64,000 bases of DNA from Ascidia mentula (GCA_947561715.1 OX387203.1:12586001-12650000); one strand, 5' to 3'. Positions 43,942 to 55,580 are shown, counted from the stretch's first letter. Program-made: numbers and translations. Notes: generated from the sequence alone by a model not told the origin.

Positions 43942-44885
43942 ATGAAAACTAGGCACCTATGCACTAATGATAATTTTATGCACCAACGTCATGCTAGTCA
44001 TCACACTGGGATTTCAGTCTTAACTACTGTCAAGTTAGACATGGTATCCGGCTTTGTTTTGGACTATATGCATATGGCTTGTTTAGGAGTTATGAGAAGG
44101 CTTTTGTTATGGTGGCGAGAAGTTCCTAAATAGCTGCAGTCAAGGCTGCCATCTCCAGCAGTCCTTACAATGAGCCAAGTTATTAAAGATTTTCAAATAT
44201 TCGTTCCTGTTGATTTTAACAGAAAACTGAGACCTATGCGTGACATTTTGTTTTGGAAGGCATCAGAATTTAGATTGTTTTTATTGTATGTAGGCATTGT
44301 GCTGCTTAAAAAAAACCTGGCATAATCTCTTGCATTTCTTAAACTTCTCTGTAGCAATGCGATTTTTACTTGCAACTGGAACATTAGAAAAGGACTTGTG
44401 TTAACTTGCTTGAGCAGTTTGTGGAACAATGTGTTTTTATTTATGGAGAATCTTTTGTGAGTCACAATGTTCATTCCTTGATACATTTACCAGATGACTA
44501 CAGACAGTATGGTTCCTTGGAAGGAGTGAATTGCTTTTCCTTTGAAAGTTATTTGGGACGATTGAAAAAATTTGTGAAGTCTGGTTTTAAACCATTGCAA
44601 CAGATTAGCAAGTTTGTGTATTATGGAAACCAGCATGTTTCTGCAGGTTGTGACAATGAAACCTATGGAAAGCCCGCAATACCGTTACTAAATATTAATG
44701 AAACATTAAATTTTTCTTTGGACATGTCATCTATTGTGCATTATAAATCATGTGTGCTGCCTGGTAGAAACTCATTTACACGTCGAAACACACAAGCAGA
44801 TTCAACCATTTTATACAAAGGCCTGTTCATTCCAGTCGAGTTGGCATTGATAGAGTGCTCCAGTTGCAAACAAAATATGAGCTAA
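43942..44885 (+). pseudogene. CACTA/EnSpm-like transposase fragment (copy 2)
   Basis: The first frame keeps the segment missing from copy 1: GFVLDYMHMACLGVMRRLLL. After a stop, pieces with FQIFVPVDFNRKLRP, FWKASEFRLFLLYVGIV and finally VSHNVHSLIHLPDDYRQYGS and SFESYLGRLKKFVKSG appear. These are consecutive blocks of the same transposase family as 22039-22697. It is broken by stops and frameshifts (44130-44400). Confidence 0.72.
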
Positions 44886-44913
44886 TTCAGTAACTTTTGA
44901 AGTAAAAAAATGT

Positions 44914-45195
44914 ATGATTTTGCCACATGAACACATGACTTTGTTTGTATTGTGCTACTTCACTGTTAAAAACCTTTATAGAGATTGTAAGGTTGTAGAA
45001 ATGAAAAATTTTGTATGTGTTAAATTTGTGGATGGCTCAAATGATGTTGTGCCAAAGAATTGGATGGTTTCAAAAACTGCTTGTAAATGGTCAATTGATG
45101 TACGAAACGTTCAGGAACTTTAAAAAAAGAAAAACTGAGCCTGAATATTCGTGGATAACGTGCCCATTTGTCATGTTATGTCAAGCAAGTTAGTA
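44914..45195 (+). pseudogene. ORF2 piece of CACTA-like element
   Basis: The frame reads VKFVDGSNDVVPKNWMVS, then CKWSIDV and EPEYSWITCPFVML. A VxF.DGS..VVP.nW...C.WP module followed by W..yP is seen in small proteins that travel with this transposase in animals (DUF4806-type partners), recalled from memory. Its function is unknown. A frameshift lies near 45120. Confidence 0.5.
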
Positions 45196-45200
45196 AAGTT

Positions 45201-46099
45201 TGTGTTGCTTAACTATGAAATTTCTATAAGTGTATTAGGTACATAAAGAACATGTTTTTTAGGTTGCCAATTGTTTTAGAACCTTCGTAAACCCCAGTGT
45301 GTATTACATTTCAGACGTGCTTCAGTATACAAGACACAGCAGTGCCACCCACAGTGAAATCGGTTGTGCAGTGCAAAGGGTGCTGGCAGGAATTCGTGAC
45401 TGGGATGGTGGGCGGTCTGTCAGGGCTGCGGACAGTGTTCACTAAGACCCTGAAGACTAAACGTTCACCAACTTTCGTTTTAATAAATTTGTGAAACCTG
45501 AATTCATGCAGTGTAGATGATAAAATACATAAGGTCATATTAGGTTGAGTTTGGATAATAAGCCTAACAAAGCATAGTGAAATTATCCGGCCATACTTTG
45601 GAACCAAGCATGTGCCAAACAACACCCGCATGTACGGCCATCGCTGGTAGTGTTTCTCTGTCGAACTTTTACCAGAGATATATGTCTGGCTGAGGTTCGA
45701 CACCCATATCTGTCTGCCAAGTTAACCGAAGAAAAGTGGTTAAGGCACGGAAGAAATTTTTTGATTGGGAACGAGACAACATCAGCGGCGACAATGAAAA
45801 TACTCTTGAGTTCCCACTTCAAAATCTGCATTTTGTTGTTGCCATGCTACCAGTTCTTTTGAGGTAGTGCTGGCTGTCCTGGCAATACTCGTTGACAATT
45901 GAGCAACAGAAAGTAGTGGCGATCGGTTTTAATATGTGCTCAAGGACAGCTGTGGTGCGGAATGTGCATGAGCCACAAGCTGATTGCACCAGTCTAACGG
46001 GACTGTCACAGACGTGTAAACTTTCAAGTTGTAAAATTGATAGTTTGTGTGTTTTGAAGAGCGGGATTCCGATTGCTGAAGTACTTAGCGGATAGGCCT
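45201..46099. other. no gene recognised
   Basis: About 900 bp with short frames (for example 45297-45494 and 45892-46095) that show no known domain. Nothing here is supported as a gene. Confidence 0.45.
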
Positions 46100-46390
46100 G
46101 TGATTTTATGAAGATGACCGTTGGTTATCATAAGTCCCGTGGTGTGGTAAAACAATTCTTCGGAAATAGCACCCATGTTAAGCAATGTGGTAATGTGGGA
46201 GTTTCATTTCGCTTGCATAAAATCTTATTTTCGGGATGTCAACTTGCGGTCGGAACTAACCTGCTCAAAACCCACTAACCCAGAAAGTTCGCTTTTCATT
46301 ATTGCGTTGTAATCATAAACAGATGCAAGTATAATTTTACCGTCTTTGTCAGATTTGCATATAACAACATTTTTATCAGGGTGGACAGAA
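46100..46390 (-). pseudogene. PLE reverse transcriptase N-terminal fragment
   Basis: The minus strand reads NVVICKSDKDGKIILASVYD, then YNAIMKSELSGLVGF. Penelope-type RTs carry a conserved (v/i)i.K.DKgg.(i/v)v...dY....L block at this position. The following frame (MGAISEELFYHTTGLMITNG) fits the start of the next RT block. The rest of the RT is absent. Confidence 0.65.
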
Positions 46391-47133
46391 GTGGAGAACA
46401 TTCAACATCGATGAAGCGGGAGCCCAGGACACTACAGAGCTGGCTTACTGCTTTTAGGTCTATTGCAATCCGTACCCACACAGGGCCAGGGTGTTCAAAA
46501 CTATGCCGAAAATGTGGCGTATGTGGACATTTCAAAGGCTTTGACAGCATGGTCGACGAAGTTCACCAGGTTGAAACACTATCTGGTGCAGTCAAGCTTC
46601 ACGACCAATTGGATTGTGTAAGCTGTGGAATTTATACGACAATTTGCAGGGTATGTCAAGAAAAATACGTCGGAAAAACAAAGAATAAGTTCTCCACAAG
46701 GTGGAACAAGCACAGACAGATGTGGAGAACATTCAACATCGATGAAGCGGGAGACAAAAGTGCGCTACTCCGCCATTTTCAGGTACATCACCCAGCGACG
46801 TTCTACAAAAGTCCTGATTTGGCTACATGCTACTCTGTGGTGTTTCTAAAACAACCCCTTATGGAGCATTTCACAAATCAATATACAAAATATGGTACTA
46901 ACTGCGATCACGTGATATGCCCAACGTTTTTATCTACATGCAACGCATGCTTGCTGCCTCGGCGCTACACCACGCAAGTAGGTCACCAGACATGGCTACT
47001 CAAGTGTGCCTTGGAGGTTACCACCAGCCGCCCATTTGTTCGGCCAGTTTGTAGCATTTATTTTATAGCATTTTGTTTTCCGTTTTATTTTAGTACTGGA
47101 AATGCTTATTTTCAGCGAAACATGTATTCTTAA
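46381..47133 (+). pseudogene. PLE GIY-YIG endonuclease (second family)
   Basis: A 250-codon open frame. Cys-rich zinc-like segment (CSKLCRKCGVCGHFKG) near residues 39-54, then CGIYTTIC (GIY), EKYVGKTKNKFSTRWNKHR (YVG and the catalytic Arg and His), and SALLRHFQVHHPATF. The GIY-x(n)-YVG spacing fits Penelope endonucleases. A 29-bp stretch (gtggagaacattcaac...) is repeated at 46391 and 46722, so the start is probably a rearrangement artefact. The region beyond 47010 is not domain-like. Open length suggests a fairly recent insertion, but there is no RT in frame. Confidence 0.75.
47096..47126 (+). ncRNA. degenerate hammerhead motif (PLE 3' pseudo-LTR)
   Basis: On the plus strand CTGGAAA stands in place of CUGANGA, followed by a stem GCT...AGC, GAAA and a palindromic stem III (ACATGT) with A at the cleavage position. 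Two core substitutions probably abolish activity. The location downstream of the endonuclease supports its PLE origin. Confidence 0.6.
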
Positions 47134-47412
47134 CAATAAATGCGTTTAACATAAGGTTATTTTATATTGTAATTCTGCAAACATTTTCATCTCGCACTAA
47201 TTTCTGGAGGTGAAAAAGACTTTCCCATGTGAAAATTCAAATTGTATTTTACCTTGTACTCCTGTATTGCTTTAGATCCTTTCTGCCTTGGGTTCACTGT
47301 ACGACTCTATTGGGTTTGTTGCGGAAGCCACGCAGTGGAAGAATTGGATAAGTCGTTTGCGAAAACTTCATAACCTGCGAATTCCTCGGGTGTTTTAAGC
47401 CGTTAGGTTTCA

Positions 47413-47934
47413 GTGATTTTTGCGGATGCTTCATCCGTTGCCTACGGAGCCGTGTTTTACCCTGAGGTTAGTAGACTAGAACTTACTGCCGCAGTGTTGT
47501 CCGTGAAGCTTGATGTAATGATGCGGCGAGAACTTGGTCTTGGGACATGTCGTCTGTGTTTTGGACAGACTCCACAGCTGTGCTCCAGAGTATTAGCAAT
47601 TCGAAGAAGCTATTTCCTACATTTGTTTCCAATCGAATTGCGAAGATTGAAAGGGAAAGTGATTTGTCAAGTTGGACACACGTTCCATCCTGCGGACGAA
47701 GCTTCCCGAGGGTTGACGGTTGAAACGTTGTTGACGTCAGGGCGCTGGTTACACGGCCTCATGTTCTTGTTGGAGTCCGAGGATCACTGGCATGTCAGCC
47801 CTATCGTACTACCAGACTTGCCTGCTGAGTGCGTTTCCGAAAAAAAACAAGAGGTGTCCATTCATTTGATTGTGGAAAAGCAATTCATTGTTGACCGGAT
47901 TATTAATCGATATTCTTCCCTATACATCGTTTAG
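47413..47934 (+). pseudogene. BEL/Pao RNase H (copy 4)
   Basis: Reads FADASSVAYGAV (catalytic Asp in DAS), SRLELTAAVLSVKLDVMM, a VGHTFHPADEASRGL block (NPADdaSRG in the family) and SGRWLHGLMFLL. This is a BEL/Pao RNase H and the connector to integrase. It is longer than the copy 2 remnant (which lost internal blocks) but still has internal deletions. It stops at 47934. Confidence 0.82.
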
Positions 47935-47977
47935 AAAAGAGCGTCGCATGGCTGCTTCGATATAAGCAGTTTTTTTT

Positions 47978-49278
47978 TTGCGCGTTCGGCGTGACAGAGT
48001 GCCCATGGAGAAATGTGGCGTATCGGTAGAGGAATTGGATGCTGCCGAATTGGCGTTGATTAAGCACGTACAACGAGGACACTTCGTCGCCGAGTTTGCC
48101 GCTTTGGAAAAGGGCTCACATGCGAAGTCCTCTTTAAAACGACACATGTTTAAATTGAATCCTGTAGTTGTCGATTCTGTTCTACGTGTCGGGGGGTCGG
48201 TTGGAAAGGGCGTCAATCTCAAACGATGCCAAACATCCGATAATTTTGCCGCATTTATCGCATTTTACTGATTTAATTATTGCAAGACATCATCGCCTTG
48301 TCGGACATTCTGGAATGGGACATACCTGGTCGTCGTTGCGCCAGAGGTTTTGGATAATCAAAGGTGGCGTTGCCGTGCGCCGAGTGATCGGAAATTGTTT
48401 GTTCTGCAAAGGACGAAATGCTTCCGTTGGTGTGCAGATAATGGCCGATCTTCCTTCGGCAAGACTTCATCCCGACGAGCCGCCGTTTGCACATGTCGGC
48501 GTTAACTATTTTGGTCCCTTTCCGGTTAAGCAGGGCATCGTCAAACGGTACGGGGCAGTGTTTACCTGTCTAACAGTACGGGCTGTTCATATTGAAGTTG
48601 CTCACAGACTCTTTTATCGACGCACTTCGTCAATTTGTTGGTCGTCGTGGAAATCCAGTTCACATTTACTCCGACAACCGAACGAATTTCGTTGGTGCGG
48701 AACGGATTTTGAGCGAATCGTTGCAATCGTGGAACTGTTCGCAGATCGATAAGTACCTGAAGCAGAGAAACATTCGTTGGTCGTTCAATCCTCGGACCGC
48801 CAGTCATATGGGTGGTGCGTGGGAAAGAATGGTCCATCCGGCGAATCCTGCCGTCTTTGATCACTCAGAGTCCATAATTAATTCTCTTGTATCGGTGACG
48901 TTTGACCCTCGAGATGACGAACCTATCACACCCAACCATCTATTGATAATGAGATCGAATGCGAACCCTCCCGGTTTGTTCGACAAAAAGGACTGCTACG
49001 TTCGGCGCCGCTGGGCGCAGGTCCAATACTTGGCGAACCAATTCTGGATTCGCTGGGTACGAGAATATTTACCAAATATCATCTCCCGACAGAAGTGGTT
49101 TCAGAAGAAGAGAGATCTTACACAGCCACGGTCTAATTGATTGATGGGTCGAGTTGCGGATACGTTCCCCGATAAAACCGGAACTGTGCGCTCGGTGCTT
49201 GTGCAAACCCGACACAACCGTGTCAAACGACCGATTGCAAAACTATGTTTGATTGTCGCCGCGAATAGCGATGTTTAA
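47978..49278 (+). pseudogene. BEL/Pao integrase (copy 4)
   Basis: Same layout as copy 3: zinc module (HHRLVGHSGMGH), VGVNYFGPF with Asn in place of the first catalytic Asp, IYSDNRTNFVGAE and MGGAWERMV. A one-base insertion near 48192 (a g run) shifts frame before the zinc module, absent in copy 3. The shared shift near 48600 and the C-terminal shift near 49140 are also present. Not functional. Confidence 0.85.
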
Positions 49279-50887
49279 TGTGTTGTGCTGAACTATTTCG
49301 TGATTCGTTTTTTTTTTGTTGTTGAACGTTCTATGTTTGTGCTACGAAATGTATTTCCTGGGTCATCTTGGCTGTGTTGTGATCGCTGATTTTTTACAGA
49401 AAACCGTCGTCAGTTGTGATAATACACCTGTGAAAGAAAACGGCGTGTTTCAACGAAGTATAGGCTACCCTTTGTGCGACTTGGCCCTCGCAGGCCTGAC
49501 GTTCAGAGTCTACACTTATATTTAATGTTCTAACATTGTTAATATGTCATAAAAGTTAAAATTCTTCCATTTTTCTAAACTTGTTTCGATACAAACGCAG
49601 CTTCATCCAGTTTTACCGTACTGAGGTAGAAACAGTACATATGTTCGAAATTCAAACCAAGCAAAGGCATCGAGATAATAAATCTAATACAAGACTCGGA
49701 AGGTCGGATCCACACGCGCTTTGCTACTAGAGTAAATCATCGCTCATTAACAAACACACAAAACTCTGGGATGTGTGTTCGAACTTCCCCATGTAAACCA
49801 AATTGTGCGTTTCCACCTCGCGTTTACGTGATATGCTCTTATCTACATTCCAGAACCAGTTTTTTAATCACGAAGGTGGTAACCTGTATTTTAAACAAAT
49901 GTACAACTAGATGGAATTAGGAAAAAAGTGATGCGCATTGAAAAATATTCGCACGAATTTAACATACCTATGATCACCTTTTGTGTTGAGATTTTCCAAT
50001 GCGACGATTTAATTTAATCTTTCTAATTTACAATCGCAACAACGTTGGATATTTTTATGTTAAATTCGAGGACAAAATTAACGCAAAACAAATTATCCAA
50101 GATGGGTTTTCCCAACCACGTCACTTACACAGCTGGATAACAATACTATTGCACGAACAAAGCTTTGGATTCAATGCATCTTCTTTCAAACCAAGTAGAA
50201 CGACGTAACATCGACATTCTCCATATGACTAACAGCGCGTGACGTACGCATCCGAGATTTGTTTAACAATGAAGTTTTATATTTATCTTGTAATAATTTA
50301 CATGTTTGTAGAGTCTAATATGTTCATCTCCTTGTGTTAAACCAGATATTAATGATAAAAATTCCGTTCCACATAAACAATGGGTTCAAAATCCTCAGTT
50401 ATTTGTTGACAAACCTCTTCTTTTCGACAAACATATTGTTGATGATCTAGAATTCATTTTTGTTATTAACTGCAGGTGACGAGTGTTATTTTTCAATTAA
50501 CTTTGTAACGGTGTTTTATTTTTCAGTTACCACATTTTTCACGAATAATATTTGGTGAAGAGATCAGACTGCCGTTGATGGAAAGCAGTAATTTTTTATT
50601 TATCTTCTGTAGTAGGTGGCCTTTAGGTTACGTTGCTGTCGCAACAGGTGCAGAGGAATATTAGGTCACCACATGAAAAATAGTTTTAAGCCCACATTAG
50701 ATTCTTTTTGATTAAATTAATAGTAAAAAAAACTACGGCGCAAGCACTACCGCAAAAATTCTCATCGAGTGATCCATAGCGTTACGCGCAAGCCAGGAAG
50801 CCACCATTTATGCCAACACTGGCGTTCGTATTTTGCAATGCTCGACCACAATAAATTAGTCTACACTCCAAAATTCTAACGTAACAA

Positions 50888-50987
50888 GTTTGTGTATTAT
50901 CTCTATGTATATGTAACATTGCTCGACAAAACGCAGGACCTTCTCATAATCTTCCTCTTTCAAATGCTTCAACTTTACGTTTTTCAT
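50888..50987 (-). pseudogene. GNAT N-terminal scrap (U4)
   Basis: Same 5' remnant of a tandem GNAT copy as in the other units, on the minus strand, ATG at 50987. Confidence 0.8.
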
Positions 50988-51202
50988 TATGTAAAACAAC
51001 GACAAACTCCACGAGCAATAATACATACAAAAGTCAAGTCAGACAAGCAATCGAAAAAAAGCATTCTTTACAGAAACTGTGCTGCGCGATTATAAATTCA
51101 TTCGGTTCAAAATAAATTAGGAAAGATTTGCATGATACAACACAAGAAAAGCGTGCTCTACTGTAACTGTTGGCGACTTGACATAATAGCTCACAGTTTT
51201 GC

Positions 51203-51914
51203 TTACACAAGTATTTTATAGTTAATTGCAGCTTCAGTTTCGTTTTCTAGTTCATTCGGAAAAACCTTCATGACCAATCCAGGTGGTTGGAAATCCTTGT
51301 ATTTTACCGACTTAACCCTTGTGTAACCATTTGAATTGAAAAGGCGTCGGGCGTAATGAGATGTGCAGGATGCCACGATAAAATTATGATTCCGCTGAAA
51401 CAAAAGCTTTATTTCCGTATTCTGGTCTAACACCCATGGGACCCAAATGAACGTACGACTTGGGATTCAAGCTCCTACAAAAATCTTCCTGTACCTCGTC
51501 GTAAAACTTCAATATCCCCACGATTTGTTCGGTCGGGTTGACACCGAGATCCTTTAAAAGTGGCACCGATTTAACTTCAGCGACATAATCTTGGTTTACC
51601 CGACTCATCAACAATCCAACGAGGCGGCCGCCTTTGTCGAAGTACCCAACTGCAGTTTTCTCTTTGAGAGACTTCTTGATGCGAGCGTAATGGTAAGGCA
51701 AAAATTCCCTGTTGGATATGCCCGCAAGTTTGTGTACTATCTCTATGTGTATGTAACATTGCTCGACAAAGCGCACGACCTCCTCATAATCTTCCTCTTC
51801 CAAATGCTTTAACGTTAGGTTTTCCATTTGATTTCTGCAATGTCCTTCCAAGTATTGCGATGAATTGTTGGCTGCACTTTGGTCGTCCCTGTCTTTTATG
51901 CTCATTTCGAACAT
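51203..51914 (-). pseudogene. GNAT N-acetyltransferase pseudogene (U4)
   Basis: The start and first 168 residues match the U2 and U3 copies (one change, V77A). A 35-nt deletion at about 51409 then removes the rest of motif A (NMGIARRLLNELE) and shifts the frame. The C-terminal part remains readable from 51433 in another frame, with additional substitutions (PPGLVMKVF for PAGLIMKVF). Loss of the acetyl-CoA loop and the frameshift make it a pseudogene. Its N-terminal near-identity shows the loss is recent. Confidence 0.88.
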
Positions 51915-53184
51915 GTGCTGAAAAAGGTTAGCGGATTCTCCGAATGACTGGCTTTGAGAAATTGCGTGAAATCGGATAGCAACTCATTTTGAAGGGATTG
52001 ATTGCACTTTTCCTGTTTAACTTCTGCATCATTGCGTTTTTTTTTGAGAAAAAAACAAAAAACATCGACCATTGGCGAAATATAACTGTGGTATAAAAGC
52101 TGCGATTAAACGTAACCTCAAGCAATAATTCCAACCAATATTGAGTTAAATCCAACACCACGACATTATCGCAATGTAAACCAAATAAAATCGATTCTTC
52201 CCATTTCTTGGTTTTAATACGTTGATCATAATAACCGGTAGCTGTAATATTTCATGCAACGGCATGATTAGCAGGATCTTCCCACTGCGCAGGTCCTTGC
52301 TTGGCGATCACAGCTAACGTATCGCGATCCTGAGGTTTGTAGGCTTCGCAGCCTAGCTGGATCAGCCACTTTTTCCTGACATGTCGGAGCAAGATTTAAA
52401 AAATCAAGCTCCCGGCGAGGTTTTTTCTAACAACCGGTAGCTGTGTAGATGTTTTTTCATTTTTCAAAAGAAATCTAGTTGAATAAGCAATCTCAGCAGA
52501 GACTGGTCATGTTTTTTATACCAAAAAAAACAAAGAATTCAAGAATTATTTTGTAAATATTCGATGTGGATTCTAACGTTTACTGAATAAAGGATCTGAA
52601 TCACAAACCCCTCTGCAAGCAAGATAAGTCTGAAGTGTGTAAGCTGCAGACAGATGGCCACTATTTCGACCTATAATGTGTCGTCAGTGCAACTGGTGTG
52701 ACTTTCAGACGACTTTGCTGACCAAACGGCCAAGCAAAGACTTCCGCCTTGTGGTGACTGTATTGCCGTAATTGCTACAAGCGGTAAGGGCTCACATTAG
52801 CCCTGGACGGCACGATTACTGAGGCTCCAGTTACTATAAAATTACCGTCATCCGTTGGGTACCAAGAAAAGCCTGGTTTGTCAAGCAGACTATACCCGAA
52901 AGTTTTTTTAGCTAATCAGACTGATCTTGTATCCAAAGCAAGTCCTTTTTGTGCGTGTGATCGATATGGAATTTGGCTGGTCCCCTAACCCTGTGGTCCC
53001 AACAAATTATTATGCTCCATCACGCCCACCACTTTTCCCAATTTTTAACGCACGACTAAGTTGCAAAATAAGGAAGTCGTCCCTTTGTTTTTTTCGACAA
53101 ACACGCTATCGAATTCAACGAATGCTCCGCAACAAATTCCAAGTACTACTTATGGGCGGGATTCCCATCGGACAAAAAGCAAGG

Positions 53185-53380
53185 TAGGGGAGACCGGGGA
53201 TAGCTCGGACTTTTTTAAAAAATTGCTTATATTTTTTTTAAATTATGAACCACATTCTTAAATTAGTAAAGCATTGCTTAAAAACCAAAAGGTTTTTCGC
53301 TCGTTTTAGCTCACTAAAAATGATCATTCAGCCCATTTTTGAAACAGGTCTCAAATGTCCGAAGTCACCCCGGTACCGGG
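53185..53380. mobile_element. small MITE with ACCGGGG-type inverted ends (U4)
   Basis: Counterpart of 33025-33220, with the same ends and the same position in the unit. Confidence 0.65.
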
Positions 53381-53499
53381 ATAAGTGTCTTAACAATTCC
53401 TGATTTTGACGTAAAATACTTGGTCCGAGGTCATATGCAAATTTTATAGATAATTTATGCCACAATTTGTTTATTCTTGGAAAGTGGTAGAGATCGCCT

Positions 53500-54720
53500 A
53501 CGTATATATCAAACCTAATGATAAGAGTATGTACCAGTTCCCTTTGCACTAATGTGACGAACCTACGGTAGCTATTGCTGGCTGACGATTTCTGATTCTT
53601 ACCGCGCCGCTGAGACTGTGAATAACAAGGAAGCCTTCCCTTTCCCCGAAATCTGATCCGCACACTAATCGGACAAAACAACGTCAATAATACTAGGAAA
53701 GGTAAATGAGACAAACTATTGGGACGGGGTCATATGAAACTATAACGGCCTTTGTGCTAATTTAAGCGAACCTCCGGTATCGATTGGCAATGAATAAAAC
53801 TTGTAATAAAAGTGCAATCTCTGATCACTCGTCTAGAGCAGGGTTCTTCAACGGGAGCGATTTCAGGTTTTTGTAGATTTGGGGGGCGAATATATAATGA
53901 AGAAACAAGCCTCGGATTGAAGTCAGCAGATTTTATTGTAGAAAATCGATTTCGCTTATGTAAGCATCTGCAAAAATTACGTAGTAGTAATAAAAGCAAC
54001 AAAAAAACACCCTTGAGAGTCTTTTCTTTACGCTATCACCTAAAGCTCACACTGTGAACTACAGTGTGGTAACGAACCTATAGTAGGCGATAGCGGAGAT
54101 AAGGAAACAAAACACGCTCACACGTGACCGCAAAAACATGAAGCACAAACGAGTGTGCCAGAAGCAATGAATGCGACTGAAAATGGGAAATAATTAGTAA
54201 AAGGTAAAATCGAATGCAATAAAATTATCTAATTCTCGGCAAAATCATTTTCTAGATGTTTATAGATGCTTGCGTCATATCAGCCATTTGGCCTCACAAA
54301 CATGTAAAGACTTTGCCGCCGGTTGTTGAACAAATGTCACCGAGAAATAGGTTTCGATGGGTGGGCGCCGAGCTGGTATACCGTGTTTGGAAGTGTGATG
54401 GTGAAGAAGGGCCGTTTTGTCATTTTTACCAATATCGCTGGTTGCCCTGTTCCAGTCGGACCGGTGTTGCGTCCAACGGGTGGAAAACTTATATTTTGTC
54501 TGGCCGACATATTGTTCTTTGTATGTGCGGCACGCCAAAATTGAAGCAAGTTAGGTGTTGTGTCAGTTTGTACACCTTTCCAGTTATGGTTTCCTTGCGC
54601 ATCTCTCGCATGGGTAGCTACCCGCAGTATTGTTGCTGTGAGGCAGGTTCGTAACCATATATGGGCATGGCACCATAGAAATCATAACACAAATATGAAA
54701 ACGTACTTATTAATTGTGTG
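53500..54720 (-). mobile_element. Penelope-like element tail (U4)
   Basis: The endonuclease region is at about 54720-54275. It is damaged by a 14-bp deletion that removes the bases encoding the GIY end of the module and by another near 54595. The YVG block (EQYVGQTKYKFSTRW) and His-rich tail (ALLHHHTSKHG) remain at 54538-54275. The hammerhead relic (53945-53975) lacks CUGANGA. Not functional. Confidence 0.78.
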
Positions 54721-54972
54721 CGTGAAACCTTGGTGTTGACCAACCTATTGTGTAAGAAAAGGGCTGTTAAGCACCTCCTTAATATAGTTATGAATTGCCT
54801 TTACAAATTTAAATTATTGTGCGAAGAGGACAGGCGCTTGGAGAATTTCCCATATCCCGCTAAGCGCCACGTTCAATATTTAACAAAAGTTCAGGTAGCT
54901 ATAACTTTTTATCTACAAACGCTAGACTAAAAATCAAAACACAAAAATCATATGAAAATTAATACTCTACAC

Positions 54973-55154
54973 CAGTGGTTCTTAACCTTTTTTCTATCAC
55001 GCCCCTTTTAGTAACGGACTTGTGCCTTACTTGTGTGATTTTTGTTCTGAAACTGTAAGAAAAGTCACTACAAAAAATGAAGTTTTGGCATAGAGCTTGC
55101 GCCCCCCATGAGAATTGGTTGACGCCCCCCTCCCCCCCCGGTTAAGAACCACTG
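54973..55154. mobile_element. hAT MITE with 8-bp duplication (U4)
   Basis: 182 bp with ends cagtggttcttaacc and ggttaagaaccactg, a perfect inverted pair. It is flanked by ctctacac on both sides (54965-54972 and 55155-55162). U3 has the same site empty, with one ctctacac at 41179-41186. The interior is C-rich near the right end (cccccctcccccc). Confidence 0.95.
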
Positions 55155-55376
55155 CTCTACACAATCATCGCTTTTCCAGTTCAATAACTCCATGTTTTCG
55201 AGTAGTTATACCTAAAAATACAACCATCCCTACTAAAACAGCTTCCAAGCCATAGTACCCTGTACAAAAATGTCCATAACTCCCGAAATTGTTGTGCGAA
55301 TTTTGAAATAATTCGACTTTTTTCTGAATCAGTGTGAACACCAAGACGCAATGAAGCGAAAAAACTGGATCGCTGC

Positions 55377-55491
55377 TGTAGCGTTTATTCGCCAAGCCAA
55401 GCAGTTTCAAAGAGAAGGTCACACTGCATCGATCGTGAATATATATGCGTGTGCGACACCTAGTGGATTTGTACATAGAAATAATACCACA
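55377..55491 (-). repeat. gypsy 3' LTR
   Basis: 115 bp, homologous to the 62-kb LTR. Preceded on the element's strand by a purine tract. Confidence 0.93.
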
Positions 55492-55502
55492 TCTCCCCTT
55501 TT
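55492..55502 (-). other. polypurine tract
   Basis: On the minus strand AAAAGGGGAGA abuts the start of the 3' LTR (TGTGGTA). It primes plus-strand synthesis in LTR retrotransposons. Confidence 0.85.
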
Positions 55503-55580
55503 GCAAAGGCAACATAATCAAACACAATTAGCGCAACAAAACACAATTGCACTACAAATCCAGTCGTTGTGGTTTTTTAA

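Larger units (their letters stand above)
43942..45200 (+). mobile_element. CACTA/EnSpm-like DNA transposon relic (copy 2)
   Basis: The transposase C-terminal half (43942-44885) and the following ORF2 piece (44914-45195) are on the plus strand, in the same order as the minus-strand relic at 20.4-22.7 kb. No terminal inverted repeats were found. Confidence 0.6.
46100..47130. mobile_element. Penelope-like element, rearranged (second family)
   Basis: An RT N-terminal scrap on the minus strand (46390-46100) abuts an endonuclease on the plus strand (46381-47133), a head-to-head arrangement often left by twin or inverted insertion. A degenerate hammerhead (47096-47126) lies at the 3' side of the endonuclease, where the pseudo-LTR should be. 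The family differs from the PLE in unit U. Confidence 0.72.
47276..49514 (+). mobile_element. BEL/Pao 3' part: RNase H, integrase, 3' LTR (copy 4)
   Basis: Starts with the block gatcctttctgccttggg, matching 29358 in copy 2. It contains RNase H (47413-47934), integrase (47985-49280) and an LTR ending gttcagagtctaca at 49514. From 47985 it is nearly identical to copy 3. Unit U4 follows without a gap. Confidence 0.88.
49515..55376. repeat. composite repeat unit U, copy 4 (left part)
   Basis: Contains a short plus frame (49999-50208), a GNAT scrap (50888-50987), a GNAT pseudogene (51203-51914), unassigned frames (52250-52380 minus, 52801-52998 plus), a small MITE (53185-53380), a PLE tail (about 53500-54720) and a hAT MITE (54973-55154). 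It is broken at 55376 by the gypsy element and resumes at 62149. Confidence 0.88.
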
